This document shows positions 17,463-28,709 of a DNA stretch of 64,000 nt, piece by piece. The position numbers were made by a program, and so were the translations under genes. A model generated the notes under the pieces. The model saw nothing but the letters and a program-made list of their open reading frames with translations, did not search any database and had not been told where the DNA came from. The DNA is from AP-15 sp963712825 (GTDB lineage Bacteria; Pseudomonadota; Alphaproteobacteria; ATCC43930; CGMCC-115725): contig CAVQJP010000005.1 in NCBI GenBank assembly GCA_963712825.1, positions 1 through 64,000 of the forward strand, read 5' to 3'. Every line of letters starts with the position of its first letter. The stretch's first letter is position 1.

Positions 17463-19259
17463 TCAGAACTGGTCGGGATCGAACCCGAGCACGGTGGCCC
17501 CGCCGACGGCGCCGCCGAGGCAACCCTCGGCCCGTTCGAGAAAATGCTCGGCATAGAACCGCACGGTCCTGATCTTGGCCGCGAGAAAGGCGGCATCGCC
17601 CTCACCCGCCTTCAGGCGGCGGTCGGCGGCCAGTGCCTGGCGCGCCATCAGCCAGCCGGCGCAGACGATCCCGACCATTTCGAGATAGGGCGCCGCACCC
17701 GCCGCCGCCTCGGGCGCTGCGGCCTCGACCACGCAGCTCGTCGCCGTTTGGAGCGCCAGCGCTCCCCGCTGCAGCGACCGGCGGATCGCGGACAAATCCG
17801 ACTGGTCGGAGCCGCGGGCTTGGTCGAGCGCCGCCAGGGCCGCCTCGATGTCGTCGAGCAACGCAACCATCGCGGCTCCCCGGTCAAGCATGAGCTTGCG
17901 GCCGACGAGATCGTTCGCCTGGATGCCGTTCGTCCCCTCGTAGATCGGCGCGATGCGGGCGTCGCGCAGATGCTGCGCCGCCCCGGTCTCCTCGATGTAA
18001 CCCATGCCGCCATGCACCTGGATCCCGGTCGAGGCGACGGCGACCCCCATGTCGCTGCACCACGCCTTGACCACCGGGATCAACAGGTCGGCGCGGTGCT
18101 GGGCGCGGGCCCGCGCGGCCGGGTCGGGATCGCGGCGGGCATGGTCGATCGTTGCCGCGGCATGGCAGGCGAGCGCCCGCATCGCCTCGCTCGCGGCCCG
18201 CATCGACAGCAGCATGCGCCGGACATCGGGATGGTGGATGATCGGCAGCGGCCCGGCCTCGGCCGCGGCGCCGAGCGGCCGCCCTTGAATGCGGGTGCGG
18301 GCAAAGTCGCGGGCTTGCTGATAGGCGCGCTCGGCGATCGCCACCCCCTGCACCCCGATATTGAGCCGCGCATTGTTCATCATCGTGAACATGTATTCGA
18401 GACCGCGGTTTTCCTCGCCGATGCGCCAGCCGACGGCGTCCTCATAGGCGACCACGCAAGTCGGCGAGGCATGAATGCCGAGCTTGTGCTCGAGGCTCAG
18501 CGCCCGGACGTTGTTGCGCTGCCCCGGCCGGCCCTCCTCGTCGGGCAGGAATTTCGGCACCAGAAACAGCGAGATGCCGCGGCTGCCCGGCGGCGCGCCC
18601 GGCGTGCGCGCCAGCACCGCGTGGACGATGTTCGCCGCGAGGTCGTGGTCGCCATAGGTGATGAAGATCTTCTGCCCGGTGACGCGGTAGTGCCGGCCCA
18701 GCCGGGGATCGTCGGCGGGGACCGCGCGCGTCGCGAGCGCGCCGAGATCGGACCCGGCCTGCGGCTCGGTCAGGTTCATCGTGCCGGCCCATTCGCCGGA
18801 CACCAGCCGGCCGAGATAGAGCGACTTCTGCTCGTCGGTGCCGTAGGCTTGCAGCAGCTCGATCGCGGCGAGGGTCAAGAGCGGGCACAGCGCGAACGCC
18901 ATGCATGCCGAGCTCCACATTTCGAGGACCGGGGTGGCGAGTGCCAGCGGCAGGCCCTGGCCGCCGTAATCGGGGTCGGCGGTAAGCCCGCCCCAACCGC
19001 CTTCGACATAGCGGGCATAGGCCTCGCGAAACCCCGGCGGGGTGCGCACGACACCGTTTTCGAGGACGCTGCCGATACGGTCCGCCGGCTGGTTCAGCGG
19101 CGCCAGCGCGCCCGCCGCGAGCTTTGCCGCCTCGCCGAGGATCGCTTCGACAAGGTCCGGGTCCGACGCGCCGTAACCGGGCAGTGCGGCCAATGCGCCG
19201 ATCCCCGCCACCTCCTCCAGCACAAAGCGCATCTCGGCGATCGGGGCGGTGTAGGACAT
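17463..19259 (-). CDS. Acyl-CoA dehydrogenase, long (about 600 residue) AcdA/DmdC-type
   Basis: A 598-residue FAD enzyme introducing a 2,3-double bond in an acyl-CoA. Signatures are LTEPQAGSDLGAL, GQKIFITYGDHD, GIQVHGGMGYIEETG and YEGTNGIQANDLVGRK, where the glutamate is the expected catalytic base. The extra C-terminal domain (about residues 460-598) is characteristic of the DmdC/FadE-like clade. ATG at 19259 is preceded by AAAGAGG. Operon with the EamA transporter downstream. The substrate could be a branched or methylthio acyl-CoA, but this is not decidable from sequence. Confidence 0.87.
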   Translation of the reverse strand: MSYTAPIAEMRFVLEEVAGIGALAALPGYGASDPDLVEAILGEAAKLAAGALAPLNQPADRIGSVLENGVVRTPPGFREAYARYVEGGWGGLTADPDYGGQGLPLALATPVLEMWSSACMAFALCPLLTLAAIELLQAYGTDEQKSLYLGRLVSGEWAGTMNLTEPQAGSDLGALATRAVPADDPRLGRHYRVTGQKIFITYGDHDLAANIVHAVLARTPGAPPGSRGISLFLVPKFLPDEEGRPGQRNNVRALSLEHKLGIHASPTCVVAYEDAVGWRIGEENRGLEYMFTMMNNARLNIGVQGVAIAERAYQQARDFARTRIQGRPLGAAAEAGPLPIIHHPDVRRMLLSMRAASEAMRALACHAAATIDHARRDPDPAARARAQHRADLLIPVVKAWCSDMGVAVASTGIQVHGGMGYIEETGAAQHLRDARIAPIYEGTNGIQANDLVGRKLMLDRGAAMVALLDDIEAALAALDQARGSDQSDLSAIRRSLQRGALALQTATSCVVEAAAPEAAAGAAPYLEMVGIVCAGWLMARQALAADRRLKAGEGDAAFLAAKIRTVRFYAEHFLERAEGCLGGAVGGATVLGFDPDQF

Positions 19260-19495
19260 CGGAGCCTCTTTGGGCGGATGCACGGCGCTGGCGTTGGCGG
19301 ACTGCGCAGACTACCCGATTGCGTCGGCGAGCGGGAGGCGCGCCTGAAGGCGGGTTGGAGCGGCGGAGGCACCCGTGCGATAAGATCGGGCGCAGCAAGA
19401 GGCGGCGGGATGGATAAGGACGGGATCAGGCGCAATGGCCGCGGCGGCCGGGTGCGGCTCGGCTGTCGTGCGCGATCGGGCGGCGGCATCGCGCC

Positions 19496-20173
19496 GTGAG
19501 CGCCGCGGCGGTCGATGATGCGGCAATCTATGCGCCGCACGGGATCGACGAGGGGATTGCCGCGCTCGCCGGCGAACCGGTTTTTGCCGCGATCCTCGCC
19601 GCGGCTGGGCCGCCGCGCTTTCGCCGGCGGCGCAACGGGTTTGCAACCCTGCTGCACATCATCCTCGAGCAGCAGGTGTCGATCGACGCCGCGGCGGCGA
19701 TGCACCGCCGGCTCAGCGAAATCTGCCGGCCGCTGATTCCCGAGGTCTTTCTGACCCTCGACGACGCCAGCCTGCGAGCCTGCGGCTTCAGCCGGCAAAA
19801 GGCGGGGTATGCCCGTGCGCTCGCCGAAAAGGTCCGCGGCGGCGAATTCGACTTTAACCGGCTGTCCGAAGCCGACGACGAGACCGCGCAGGCCGCGCTG
19901 TTGTCATTGAAGGGCATCGGCCGGTGGAGCTCCGAGGTTTACCTGCTGTTCGCGCTCGGCCGGGCGGACATCTGGCCCGCCGCCGATCTCGGGCTGCAGA
20001 TCGCGGTCGGCGACGAGCTGGCGCTCGGCGCGCGGCCGGCCGAACCCGAGTTGCGGCGCATGGGCGAAGCGTGGCGGCCCTGGCGCTCGGTCGCCGCCTG
20101 CCTCTTCTGGCAATCCTATCTGCACAAGCGCAAGCGGACCCCGCCGATCCTCGCGGCCGAGCTCTATGCCTGA
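19496..20173 (+). CDS. DNA-3-methyladenine glycosylase (AlkA-type, HhH-GPD)
   Basis: A 225-residue base-excision repair enzyme. The HhH motif LLSLKGIGRWSSEVYLLFAL is followed by the catalytic aspartate in WPAADLGLQIA. The N-terminal FATLLHIILEQQVSIDAA helix matches the family. It lacks the N-terminal TATA-like domain of E. coli AlkA, so it is the short form. Start GTG at 19496. Its stop overlaps the start of the LOG-family gene (20166) by eight bases, so the two are translated together. Confidence 0.85.
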   Translation: MSAAAVDDAAIYAPHGIDEGIAALAGEPVFAAILAAAGPPRFRRRRNGFATLLHIILEQQVSIDAAAAMHRRLSEICRPLIPEVFLTLDDASLRACGFSRQKAGYARALAEKVRGGEFDFNRLSEADDETAQAALLSLKGIGRWSSEVYLLFALGRADIWPAADLGLQIAVGDELALGARPAEPELRRMGEAWRPWRSVAACLFWQSYLHKRKRTPPILAAELYA

Positions 20174-20774
20174 TCCCGCAGCCCCGCCGGCGCGCCGGCA
20201 AATCCGTTCGCTCTGCGTTTATTGCGGGTCGTCGGGTGCGGTCGACGAGCGCTACCGCGACGCGGCGAGCGAGCTTGGCGCGCGGCTGGCCGACGCCGGC
20301 ATCGAGCTGGTGTTCGGCGGCGGCCGGGTTGGGCTGATGGGGCTCGCGGCCGACGCCGCCTTGGCGCGGGGCGGCCGGGTGACCGGCATCATCCCGGCGC
20401 GGCTGCGCGACGCCGAGCTCGCCCATACCGGGGTCAGCGAGCTCGCCGTCGTCGAGACGATGCACGCGCGCAAGGCGCTGATGGCCGAACGCGCCGACGC
20501 GTTTGCGGTCCTGCCGGGCGGCATCGGGACCCTCGACGAAACCTTTGAAATTGTGAGCTGGAAGCAGCTCGGATTGCATGCCAAGCCGATCTTTCTGGTC
20601 GACGTCGCCGGCTATTGGGCGCCGTTGCGCCGCCTTCTCGATCAGGTCGTCAACAGCGGCTTTGCCCAGCCGAAGACGCACCGGCTGCTGCGCTTCGTCC
20701 CGGACGTTGCGACGTTAATGGCGGCCCTCGCGGACGAGCCGGCCGCCGGCGGCGTCGCGGTAGACGGGCTTTGA
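20166..20774 (+). CDS. TIGR00730/LOG family protein (cytokinin riboside monophosphate phosphoribohydrolase-like)
   Basis: A 202-residue Rossmann-like protein. The family motif PGGIGTLDETFEIVSWKQLG (PGGxGTxxE) and the N-terminal SLCVYCGSSGAVDERY and LVFGGGRVGLMGLAAD are all present. Members cleave nucleoside 5'-monophosphates to free base and ribose 5-phosphate. Co-translated with the upstream AlkA-like glycosylase, so both could serve nucleobase clean-up. The bacterial role is usually housekeeping. Confidence 0.88.
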   Translation: MPDPAAPPARRQIRSLCVYCGSSGAVDERYRDAASELGARLADAGIELVFGGGRVGLMGLAADAALARGGRVTGIIPARLRDAELAHTGVSELAVVETMHARKALMAERADAFAVLPGGIGTLDETFEIVSWKQLGLHAKPIFLVDVAGYWAPLRRLLDQVVNSGFAQPKTHRLLRFVPDVATLMAALADEPAAGGVAVDGL

Positions 20775-21225
20775 TGGATCGCCGTCCGTCGCGCCGCCGC
20801 AACCGGCTGACCGGACAAAACATTTGCATTCGGGACAGCCGATATCCACGACAACGGTGCATAACTCTGTGCAGAACCGTTTGACGACGCCCCTGGCGGC
20901 CAAGCATTTCAATCTTTCTACCGTTATGCCTAAAATTTAGGCGACCACAATAAGTAATTGACGAGGTTTGACAATCCCAAATTTGATCGGTAAATAGCGT
21001 TGTCAGCTTGTAAACCTTTGGTAACAAAGCTGGTTCAGCACCGTGCTTTGAGCAATTTCGGTGCCGAACGCCGATGCTGTGCACAAATGGCCGGGTGCGG
21101 CAACGCATGGGTGGCTTGCACCGCACCCTTTGCCGGCTTGTCGCGGCGGTCTGCGGTCTTTATCCTCGCCGCCCGGCAAAGGTTACGGCCGGCAGCTCCT
21201 CCGGCCGCATGCGAGGATGACAAGT
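20775..21225 (+). promoter_or_regulatory. Intergenic region ahead of icd, with a candidate sigma-70-like promoter
   Basis: A 450-bp AT-richer gap without a convincing gene. TTGACA at 20968-20973, a 17-base spacer and TAAATA at 20991-20996 give a possible -35/-10 pair reading toward the isocitrate dehydrogenase relics. The -35 is perfect and the -10 weak. Earlier in the gap TTATGCACC on the minus strand (around 20857) resembles a DnaA box with one mismatch, which alone means little. Confidence 0.35.
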
Positions 21226-21395
21226 ATGGCGAAAATCGAGGTGGCTAGGCCGGTTGTCGAGCTCGACGGCGACGAGATGGCGCGGATCATGTGGAGCTTT
21301 ATCAAGAACAAGCTGATCTAGCCGTATCTCGAAGTCGAGCTGGAATACTACGACCTCGGTATGGAGAGCCGCGACGCCCTTCGCGACAAGACAGG
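21226..21395 (+). pseudogene. icd: Dimeric-type isocitrate dehydrogenase, N-terminal fragment with in-frame stop
   Basis: Starts MAKIEVARPVVELDGDEMAR and continues IMWSFIKNKLI, the N-terminus of the homodimeric eukaryote-like NADP-isocitrate dehydrogenase. A TAG interrupts it at 21319-21321. Beyond the stop the same frame still reads PYLEVELEYYDLGMESRD, which is collinear with the family, and then homology ends. Only about 55 of some 400 codons remain. It sits directly in front of an unrelated, monomeric-type isocitrate dehydrogenase gene, so it looks like the stub of a displaced gene. Confidence 0.8.
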
Positions 21396-21453
21396 CTATA
21401 ATCGTCAATAGATCAACTCAGCCGAAAAGAAAGCAGCGCGCGGAGGTGCCAGC

Positions 21454-23678
<2,225 letters not shown>

Positions 23679-23793
23679 CGCGGCGTCAGGCGGCGCCGAG
23701 GGCAGCCGGGAATGACGGGCAACTTAATCATGAGTAACATATGAAACGGCGAAATCCATTTCGAAGCCGGCCGGTTGGATAGGAGGAGGAACG

Positions 23794-24750
23794 ATGCGGC
23801 TCAGTATCCTCGACGATTACCAAGGTGTCGCGCTCAATATGGCGGACTGGGCGCCGGTCAGGAGCCGCGGCGTCGAAATCGCCGTCGAGCGCCATGCTTT
23901 CGCCGATGAGGACGCGGTGGTGCGCGCGCTCGCTGATTCCGAGCTTGTCGCGGCAATGCGCGAGCGTACGGCGTTTACGAAATCGGTCGTCGACCGCCTG
24001 CCGAAGCTGAAGCTCTTGATCACGACCGGGATGCGCAACGCGTCCTTCGACATGGCGACGCTTAAGGATCGCGGCGTCACGGTGTGCGGCACCGGCGGTC
24101 CCGGCGGCGGCAACGAGGACACCGCCGAATTGGCCTGGGGGCTGATCCTCGGCGCCGCCCGGCGCATCGCCGAGGACCATCAGTTGATGCGTCAAGGCGG
24201 GTGGCAGACCCGCATCGGCCACCGCGTTGCCGGCAAGACGTTGGGGCTCCTCGGTCTCGGGCGGCTGGGCAGCGCGGTCGCCCGCGTCGGCCTCGCCTTT
24301 GGCATGAAGGCGATCGCCTGGAGCCAGAACCTGACCGCCGAGAAGGCCGCCGAGCAGGGGGTCGAGCGGGTCGACAAGGACGAGCTGTTCCGCCGCGCCG
24401 ACATTCTCTCGGTGCATCTGGTGCTGAGCCCGCGCAGCCGCGGCCTCGTCGGTGCGCGCGAGATCGGGCTGATGAAACCGAGCGCCATCCTCGTCAATAC
24501 TTCGCGCGGGCCGATTTGCGACACCGACGCGGTCATCGCCGCGCTGAAGGCGGGACGCCTCGCCTATGCCGGGTTCGACGTCTACGACAAGGAGCCGCTG
24601 CCGATCGACCATCCGCTGCGCACAGCGCCGAATGTGATCCTGACGCCGCATATCGGCTATGTGACCGACGAAAACTATCGCAGCTCCTACCCGCAGATCG
24701 TCGAGAACGTCGCGGCCTTTCTCGACGGCAAGCCGATCCGCGCGATCTGA
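23794..24750 (+). CDS. D-2-hydroxyacid dehydrogenase family protein
   Basis: A 318-residue NAD-dependent dehydrogenase (SerA/LdhA-like). The dinucleotide motif GLLGLGRLGSAVARVG is followed by VNTSRGPICDTDAVIAALKA (catalytic arginine), FDVYDKEPLP (glutamate) and LTPHIGYVTDENY (histidine). ATG at 23794 follows AGGAGGA. The substrate is not determined. It heads a short co-directional run with an acetyltransferase and a DOPA-dioxygenase-like gene. Confidence 0.88.
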   Translation: MRLSILDDYQGVALNMADWAPVRSRGVEIAVERHAFADEDAVVRALADSELVAAMRERTAFTKSVVDRLPKLKLLITTGMRNASFDMATLKDRGVTVCGTGGPGGGNEDTAELAWGLILGAARRIAEDHQLMRQGGWQTRIGHRVAGKTLGLLGLGRLGSAVARVGLAFGMKAIAWSQNLTAEKAAEQGVERVDKDELFRRADILSVHLVLSPRSRGLVGAREIGLMKPSAILVNTSRGPICDTDAVIAALKAGRLAYAGFDVYDKEPLPIDHPLRTAPNVILTPHIGYVTDENYRSSYPQIVENVAAFLDGKPIRAI

Positions 24751-24779
24751 ACCGGCGCGGCGCCGCCCGGTGAGCGCGA

Positions 24780-25331
24780 ATGAGCAGCGCGATCACGATC
24801 CGGCCGTCGAACGATCGCGATGTCGAGGAGATCGCCGCGATCTACCGCCACCACGTATTGCACGGCATCGCGTCCTTTGAAGACGAGCCGCCCGAACCGA
24901 ATGAGATCGCCGAACGGCGCTGTGAAATCCTGGCGCGGGGCTTGCCCTATCTCGTCGCCGAGCGAGCCGGTCGGGTGCTCGGTTATTGCTATGCCAGCCC
25001 GTACCGCACCCGGTCGGCGTACCGCTTCTCGGTCGAGGATTCGATCTACATCGATCCGGCCGAGCTCGGCCGCGGCATCGGCCGGGCATTGCTGTCCGAG
25101 CTGATCGAAGAATGCGCCGCACGCGGCTGTCGCCAGATGGTGGCGGTGATCGGCGGCAGCGAGCAATGGCCGTCGATTAACCTGCACCGGGCTCTCGGCT
25201 TTAACGAAATCGGCGTGCTGCGCGCGATCGGGTATAAATTCGGCGGCTGGGTCGACACCGTCCTGATGCAGCGGGCGTTGGGCAACGGCGCGGCGACAGC
25301 CCCTGACCGAGCAGGAGGCGAGAATGGCTGA
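24780..25331 (+). CDS. GNAT family N-acetyltransferase (phosphinothricin/methionine sulfoximine acetyltransferase-like)
   Basis: A 183-residue acetyltransferase. ITIRPSNDRDVEEIAAIYRH, SFEDEPP and GYCYASPYRTRSAYRFSVED match the PAT/Bar-like subgroup. The acetyl-CoA loop is LGRGIGRALLSELIEE, and INLHRALGFNEIG completes the fold. The probable role is detoxifying amino-acid analogues. The last codons overlap the start of the next gene (25324) by eight bases. Confidence 0.85.
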   Translation: MSSAITIRPSNDRDVEEIAAIYRHHVLHGIASFEDEPPEPNEIAERRCEILARGLPYLVAERAGRVLGYCYASPYRTRSAYRFSVEDSIYIDPAELGRGIGRALLSELIEECAARGCRQMVAVIGGSEQWPSINLHRALGFNEIGVLRAIGYKFGGWVDTVLMQRALGNGAATAPDRAGGENG

Positions 25332-25692
25332 GGCATTTGCCGATCCCGACCGGATCGAGGGCTACCACGTCCATGTCTACTACGACCCGGCTACCCGCGC
25401 GACGGCCGAGCGGATACGCGAGGGGATCGGCGCGCGGTTCGAAACCCGGCTCGGCAACTGGCATAACGAGCCGGTAGGCCCGCATCCGGTGTCGATGTAC
25501 CAGGTGGCGTTCGCGGTCGCGGAATTTCCCCGCCTGGTGCCGTGGCTGATGCTGAACCGCGACGGGCTCGACGTTTTGGTTCACCCGCTCTCGGGCGACA
25601 GCCTGGCCGACCACACGCGGTTTGCGATGTGGCTCGGCCAAGCTCTGCCGCTGCGGCTCGACGTGCTGCGTCGCGCTGCCGGCGCCGGCTGA
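25324..25692 (+). CDS. DOPA 4,5-dioxygenase family protein
   Basis: A 122-residue small ring-cleaving dioxygenase homologue. The metal-binding EGYHVHVYYDPATR motif near the N-terminus, WHNEPVGPHPVSMYQVAF in the middle and LVHPLSGDSLADHT near the end supply the conserved histidines. It is translationally coupled to the GNAT gene (GAGGCGAGAATGG start context). Bacterial members often have no proven catechol substrate. Confidence 0.85.
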   Translation: MAEAFADPDRIEGYHVHVYYDPATRATAERIREGIGARFETRLGNWHNEPVGPHPVSMYQVAFAVAEFPRLVPWLMLNRDGLDVLVHPLSGDSLADHTRFAMWLGQALPLRLDVLRRAAGAG

Positions 25693-25701
25693 CGCCGGCC
25701 G

Positions 25702-25857
25702 CTATATGCGGCCGACCAGCAGCAATACGACGACGACGACGAGCAAGAGCCCGATCCCGCCGCTTGGGTAATACCCCCAGCCGCCGCTGTAGCCCCAGGT
25801 CGGCAATGCGCCGATCAGCAGCAGGATCAAGATTATCAGAAGGATCGTGCCGAGCAT
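25702..25857 (-). CDS. DUF3309 family membrane micro-protein (51 residues)
   Basis: MLGTILLIILILLLIGALPT opens a 51-residue protein. A WGYSGGWGYYPSGGIG turn and a second hydrophobic stretch ending LLLVGRI follow. This is the typical DUF3309 pattern of two short membrane helices around a Trp/Tyr/Gly turn. It lies convergent to the dioxygenase-like gene. Function unknown; such proteins are common in Rhizobiales and Rhodospirillales, often near stress genes. Confidence 0.88.
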   Translation of the reverse strand: MLGTILLIILILLLIGALPTWGYSGGWGYYPSGGIGLLLVVVVVLLLVGRI

Positions 25858-26320
25858 TTCATCCCACGCTTATTTGTTGATCACCGAATCCAGAAACCCT
25901 GAGCGAGCCATTCGGTTCCCCGTTCGGTTTCAAGGATCGCAACAAATTCGCTGATGCCGGGAAGCGCGCGCTGCAGCTGAACCGACCGGGTCCCGCGCCT
26001 CGCCGCCTCCGCGGGCAACCAGGGGGCGCCTGCCCTGTCTCGGACAGGGCTCACGGCCGGTGTTTTCGCGCCGAGTTGGCCGCTTGCCAGACGCGAAGTA
26101 ATTGCAGAACCGTCATTCTGGGGCACGGGCACGCCCGCGCACCCGGAACCTGTGAACACCGCCTACGAATATGCTGGCAAAAATGCCGTGGTCATGGGTT
26201 CGGGGCCTGCCCGTTCGGCATCCCCGAATGACACATTTGATGTCGAGCATTCCTTCACAGCCGCTGGCGCGGGTATGACGGGCGCATTGGCTGCTGGGCG
26301 ACAATTTCGCAGACGCGCCG
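25858..26320. other. Intergenic stretch with one strong hairpin
   Basis: About 460 bp in which I see no supported gene. A perfect hairpin GCCCTGTC-TCG-GACAGGGC lies at 26032-26050. A minus-strand frame of 92 codons crosses it but shows no recognisable family and mixed composition. Confidence 0.4.
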
Positions 26321-26920
26321 CTAGGTGCGCACCGATCCCCGCCACTGGCGGACCGGGCCGCAGTCGACATGGACAAAGCCGGAATGCGGGTAGTAGCCGA
26401 CGCCGCCGCATCTCAGATCGAGTGCCGCGTTGCGGATCTGCTCGATGCTGCGCTGCTCGCTGCGCAGGTCGACCGCCATGCCCTTGATGTGATAGCTGTG
26501 CTTGGCGACCCCGACGCCCTCGAGATAGAGCCGCCGGTTGGTCGTCGGCGAGCGGTAGCCGCAGACCACAAGAAACGGGTCGTGCGTGTCGAGGCTCTCG
26601 CGCAGCCTGCCCAGCAGGTCGAGGACACCGGCGTTCATCGGCCGGATCTCGTCGGTGTCGTGGTCGCGCAGAATCCAGTTTATGTCGCGCACCGCCTCGC
26701 GGATGTAATGGCCGTCAGCCCAGTAGACGGTGCGCAGCCATTCGCCGGTGTGGGTATTGTAAAGCGACACGGATCGCGGAGCGAAGGACACCGCCGTGGC
26801 GGGCTGGACCAAGCCTGCGGCAGCAATACCGGCCGCGGCGCCAAGCAGCCGGCGCCGGCTCAACAGTGTAGATCTCTGCAATGCTAACACCCCCCGATTT
26901 CCCCGGAGGGCCCATAGCAT
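26321..26920 (-). CDS. Tat-exported DUF882 protein (YcbK-like, peptidase M15 fold)
   Basis: A 199-residue periplasmic protein. The twin-arginine signal LLSRRRLLGAAAGIAAAGL is followed by an A-x-A-type end near QPATAVS. The M15/DUF882 core contains SLYNTHTGEWLRTVYW, CGYRSPTTNRRLYLEGVG, SYHIKGMAVDLR and YYPHSGFVHVDCGPVRQW. The conserved histidines and aspartate are the zinc ligands of DD-peptidase-like enzymes. ATG at 26920 is preceded by AGGA. Just upstream on the same strand is an L,D-transpeptidase, forming a cell-wall pair. A second DUF882 protein is at 58326. Confidence 0.87.
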   Translation of the reverse strand: MLWALRGNRGVLALQRSTLLSRRRLLGAAAGIAAAGLVQPATAVSFAPRSVSLYNTHTGEWLRTVYWADGHYIREAVRDINWILRDHDTDEIRPMNAGVLDLLGRLRESLDTHDPFLVVCGYRSPTTNRRLYLEGVGVAKHSYHIKGMAVDLRSEQRSIEQIRNAALDLRCGGVGYYPHSGFVHVDCGPVRQWRGSVRT

Positions 26921-26984
26921 CCGAATTCCTGTTGAACAACCCCGAGCGGGCAGAAACTTGCCCGAACGGGCAGAAACTTGCGGG

Positions 26985-28580
26985 CTAGTCGCCGATTGTG
27001 GCGGTTTTCTCCGCAACGGTTGCGCGGCTTTGACCCGTTCTCGCCTTATTGGCGGATATGGCGCTGGATTTCTGCGCCAGCCGCAGTTCTCGCGCCCGAT
27101 TGAGCTCGGCCCAGAGTGCCGGATCGCGCTGATAAGGGTCGCCGCGAAACGCGATCGAGCCGTCCAATTCGGCGACCGCGGTCTGGTAGACGATAAAAAC
27201 CGGCAGCGGCTTTGGCAGGGCGCGGCTGTGCGTCCGGTCGACGGCAATCGCCTTGTCGATCTGCTCGGGGGTTTCGTCGAGCAGCAGCGAGGCCAGCTCG
27301 CGCGGGTTTTCGACGCGCACGCAACCATGGCTCATCATCCGGTCGGCTGACTGGAACCGCCATTTTTCCGGGGTGTCGTGCAGGTAGACGTCAAAACGGT
27401 CGTCCATCTCGAATTTGATCCGCCCGAGCGCGCTGTAGGGCCCCGCCTCCTGCTGCACCGCCATTGGGCCGCGCCAGCGCATGTGGTGCGCCGCCAGATA
27501 GCCGCGGTTGCCGGCGAGCTTCGGCAAAATCTCCTTTCTGACGATCGAAGGCGGGATGTTCCACGGCGGGTTGAACAGCACGTATTTGACGACCGATTGC
27601 AATTCCGGCGTCTGCTTGTCGAATTCGCCGACGACGACGCGGGTGGTGAACGCCGGCTGGTCGTCGCGGAACAGCTGCAGCTGAGAGATCGTGCTGTCGA
27701 CGACGAGCCGGTCCGCCGGCATCTCGTGCGGCAGCCAGCGCAACCGTTCGAGGTTGATCGCGACCTGCCGGGCCCGGCGCAGCGCTTCGGCTACGCCGGC
27801 ATTTGCCGCCCGGCCATGCAGCCCAATGCCCGCCCCGCGCCCGGCGGACGAGGCAACCGCGACGTACTCGGTATAGGCGCGGCGCAGCGCCAGGTATTCG
27901 GACGAGCTCGGGGCCAGGGCCGCGACCGCCTGCGCCGGATCGGGCGCGGCCGTCGCGGCGTCGACCGCGGCGACGACGTCGACCGGCGCCGGCCGCAGGT
28001 CTTCGTCGTCCGGACGATCGCCCGCCGGCACCGCACCGCGCGCCAGCGCGTCGGCGTAGGACAGGATCGCATCCGACAGCAGCAAATCATGCTCGACCGG
28101 CGACAGGGTGCGAGCGCGTTCGCCAAGCGCCACGCTGTGGAACAAGGCCGGGTCGAGCCCGTGCCGGTCGGCGCGCAGCACCTCGGCCCACAACGCCGCC
28201 GCCGCGGCCGGGCGGCTGTCCCACACCGGCTTCCAGCCGTGTCCGGCATAAAACCGGCGGACCAGATGCTCGTGCAGCCGCTCGCCGCCGACGACCACCC
28301 GGCCGGCGGTGTCGAGCCGGTCCTCGATCCCGTCGTCGCCGGCAAAGGGCGTCAGGGTCGCCGGGATGGCGGCGATGTCGATCGCCGCCGGGACGCTCGC
28401 GGCAGGCGCGGCGGGGAGTGGCGGCGGCGCCGGTGGATCGGCCGCGGCGCGCAATGGCGGCAGCGCCAGCACCGCGGCGCCGACGGCCAATGCCAGCGCC
28501 GCCGGCATCAGCCTGGCGGTGCCGCGGCGAAGCTTGGGCGGAGGGTACACGGCACCTCGCTTGCCGGAATTTCCGGTCAT
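26985..28580 (-). CDS. L,D-transpeptidase, YcbB/LdtD-type
   Basis: A 531-residue envelope enzyme forming 3-3 cross-links in peptidoglycan or attaching proteins. The N-terminus has an Ala-rich membrane/signal segment (LMPAALALAVGAAVLALPPL) and a proline-rich linker. A peptidoglycan-binding-like stretch (FYAGHGWKPVWDSRP) follows. The YkuD catalytic core includes LFNPPWNIPPSIVRKEILPK and the active-site cysteine in MMSHGCVRVENPRELA. ATG at 28580. It is divergent from recQ, with 129 bp between the starts. Confidence 0.9.
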   Translation of the reverse strand: MTGNSGKRGAVYPPPKLRRGTARLMPAALALAVGAAVLALPPLRAAADPPAPPPLPAAPAASVPAAIDIAAIPATLTPFAGDDGIEDRLDTAGRVVVGGERLHEHLVRRFYAGHGWKPVWDSRPAAAAALWAEVLRADRHGLDPALFHSVALGERARTLSPVEHDLLLSDAILSYADALARGAVPAGDRPDDEDLRPAPVDVVAAVDAATAAPDPAQAVAALAPSSSEYLALRRAYTEYVAVASSAGRGAGIGLHGRAANAGVAEALRRARQVAINLERLRWLPHEMPADRLVVDSTISQLQLFRDDQPAFTTRVVVGEFDKQTPELQSVVKYVLFNPPWNIPPSIVRKEILPKLAGNRGYLAAHHMRWRGPMAVQQEAGPYSALGRIKFEMDDRFDVYLHDTPEKWRFQSADRMMSHGCVRVENPRELASLLLDETPEQIDKAIAVDRTHSRALPKPLPVFIVYQTAVAELDGSIAFRGDPYQRDPALWAELNRARELRLAQKSSAISANKARTGQSRATVAEKTATIGD

Positions 28581-28709
28581 CGCCGGCCGGCCCCGCCGGC
28601 TGTCGATCGCATTTGCGTTTTCCGATAAAAGGTTGTCACCCTTTCGTTCGAGGCAAACATTATCACGCACAATCCCGTTCTGCATCTGACGCATAAGGAG
28701 AACGGTTCC

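Noticed and set aside
17160..19499. Plus-strand frame of 779 codons opposite the acyl-CoA dehydrogenase
   Set aside because: No recognisable domain; pure antisense of a well-supported gene.
20850..20870. DnaA-box-like TTATGCACC and possible replication origin
   Set aside because: A single near-match with no cluster, no AT-rich unwinding element and no dnaA, parAB or gidA-type neighbours.
25881..26159. Minus-strand frame of 92 codons downstream of the DUF882 gene
   Set aside because: Start is weak, it crosses a strong hairpin and shows no family resemblance.
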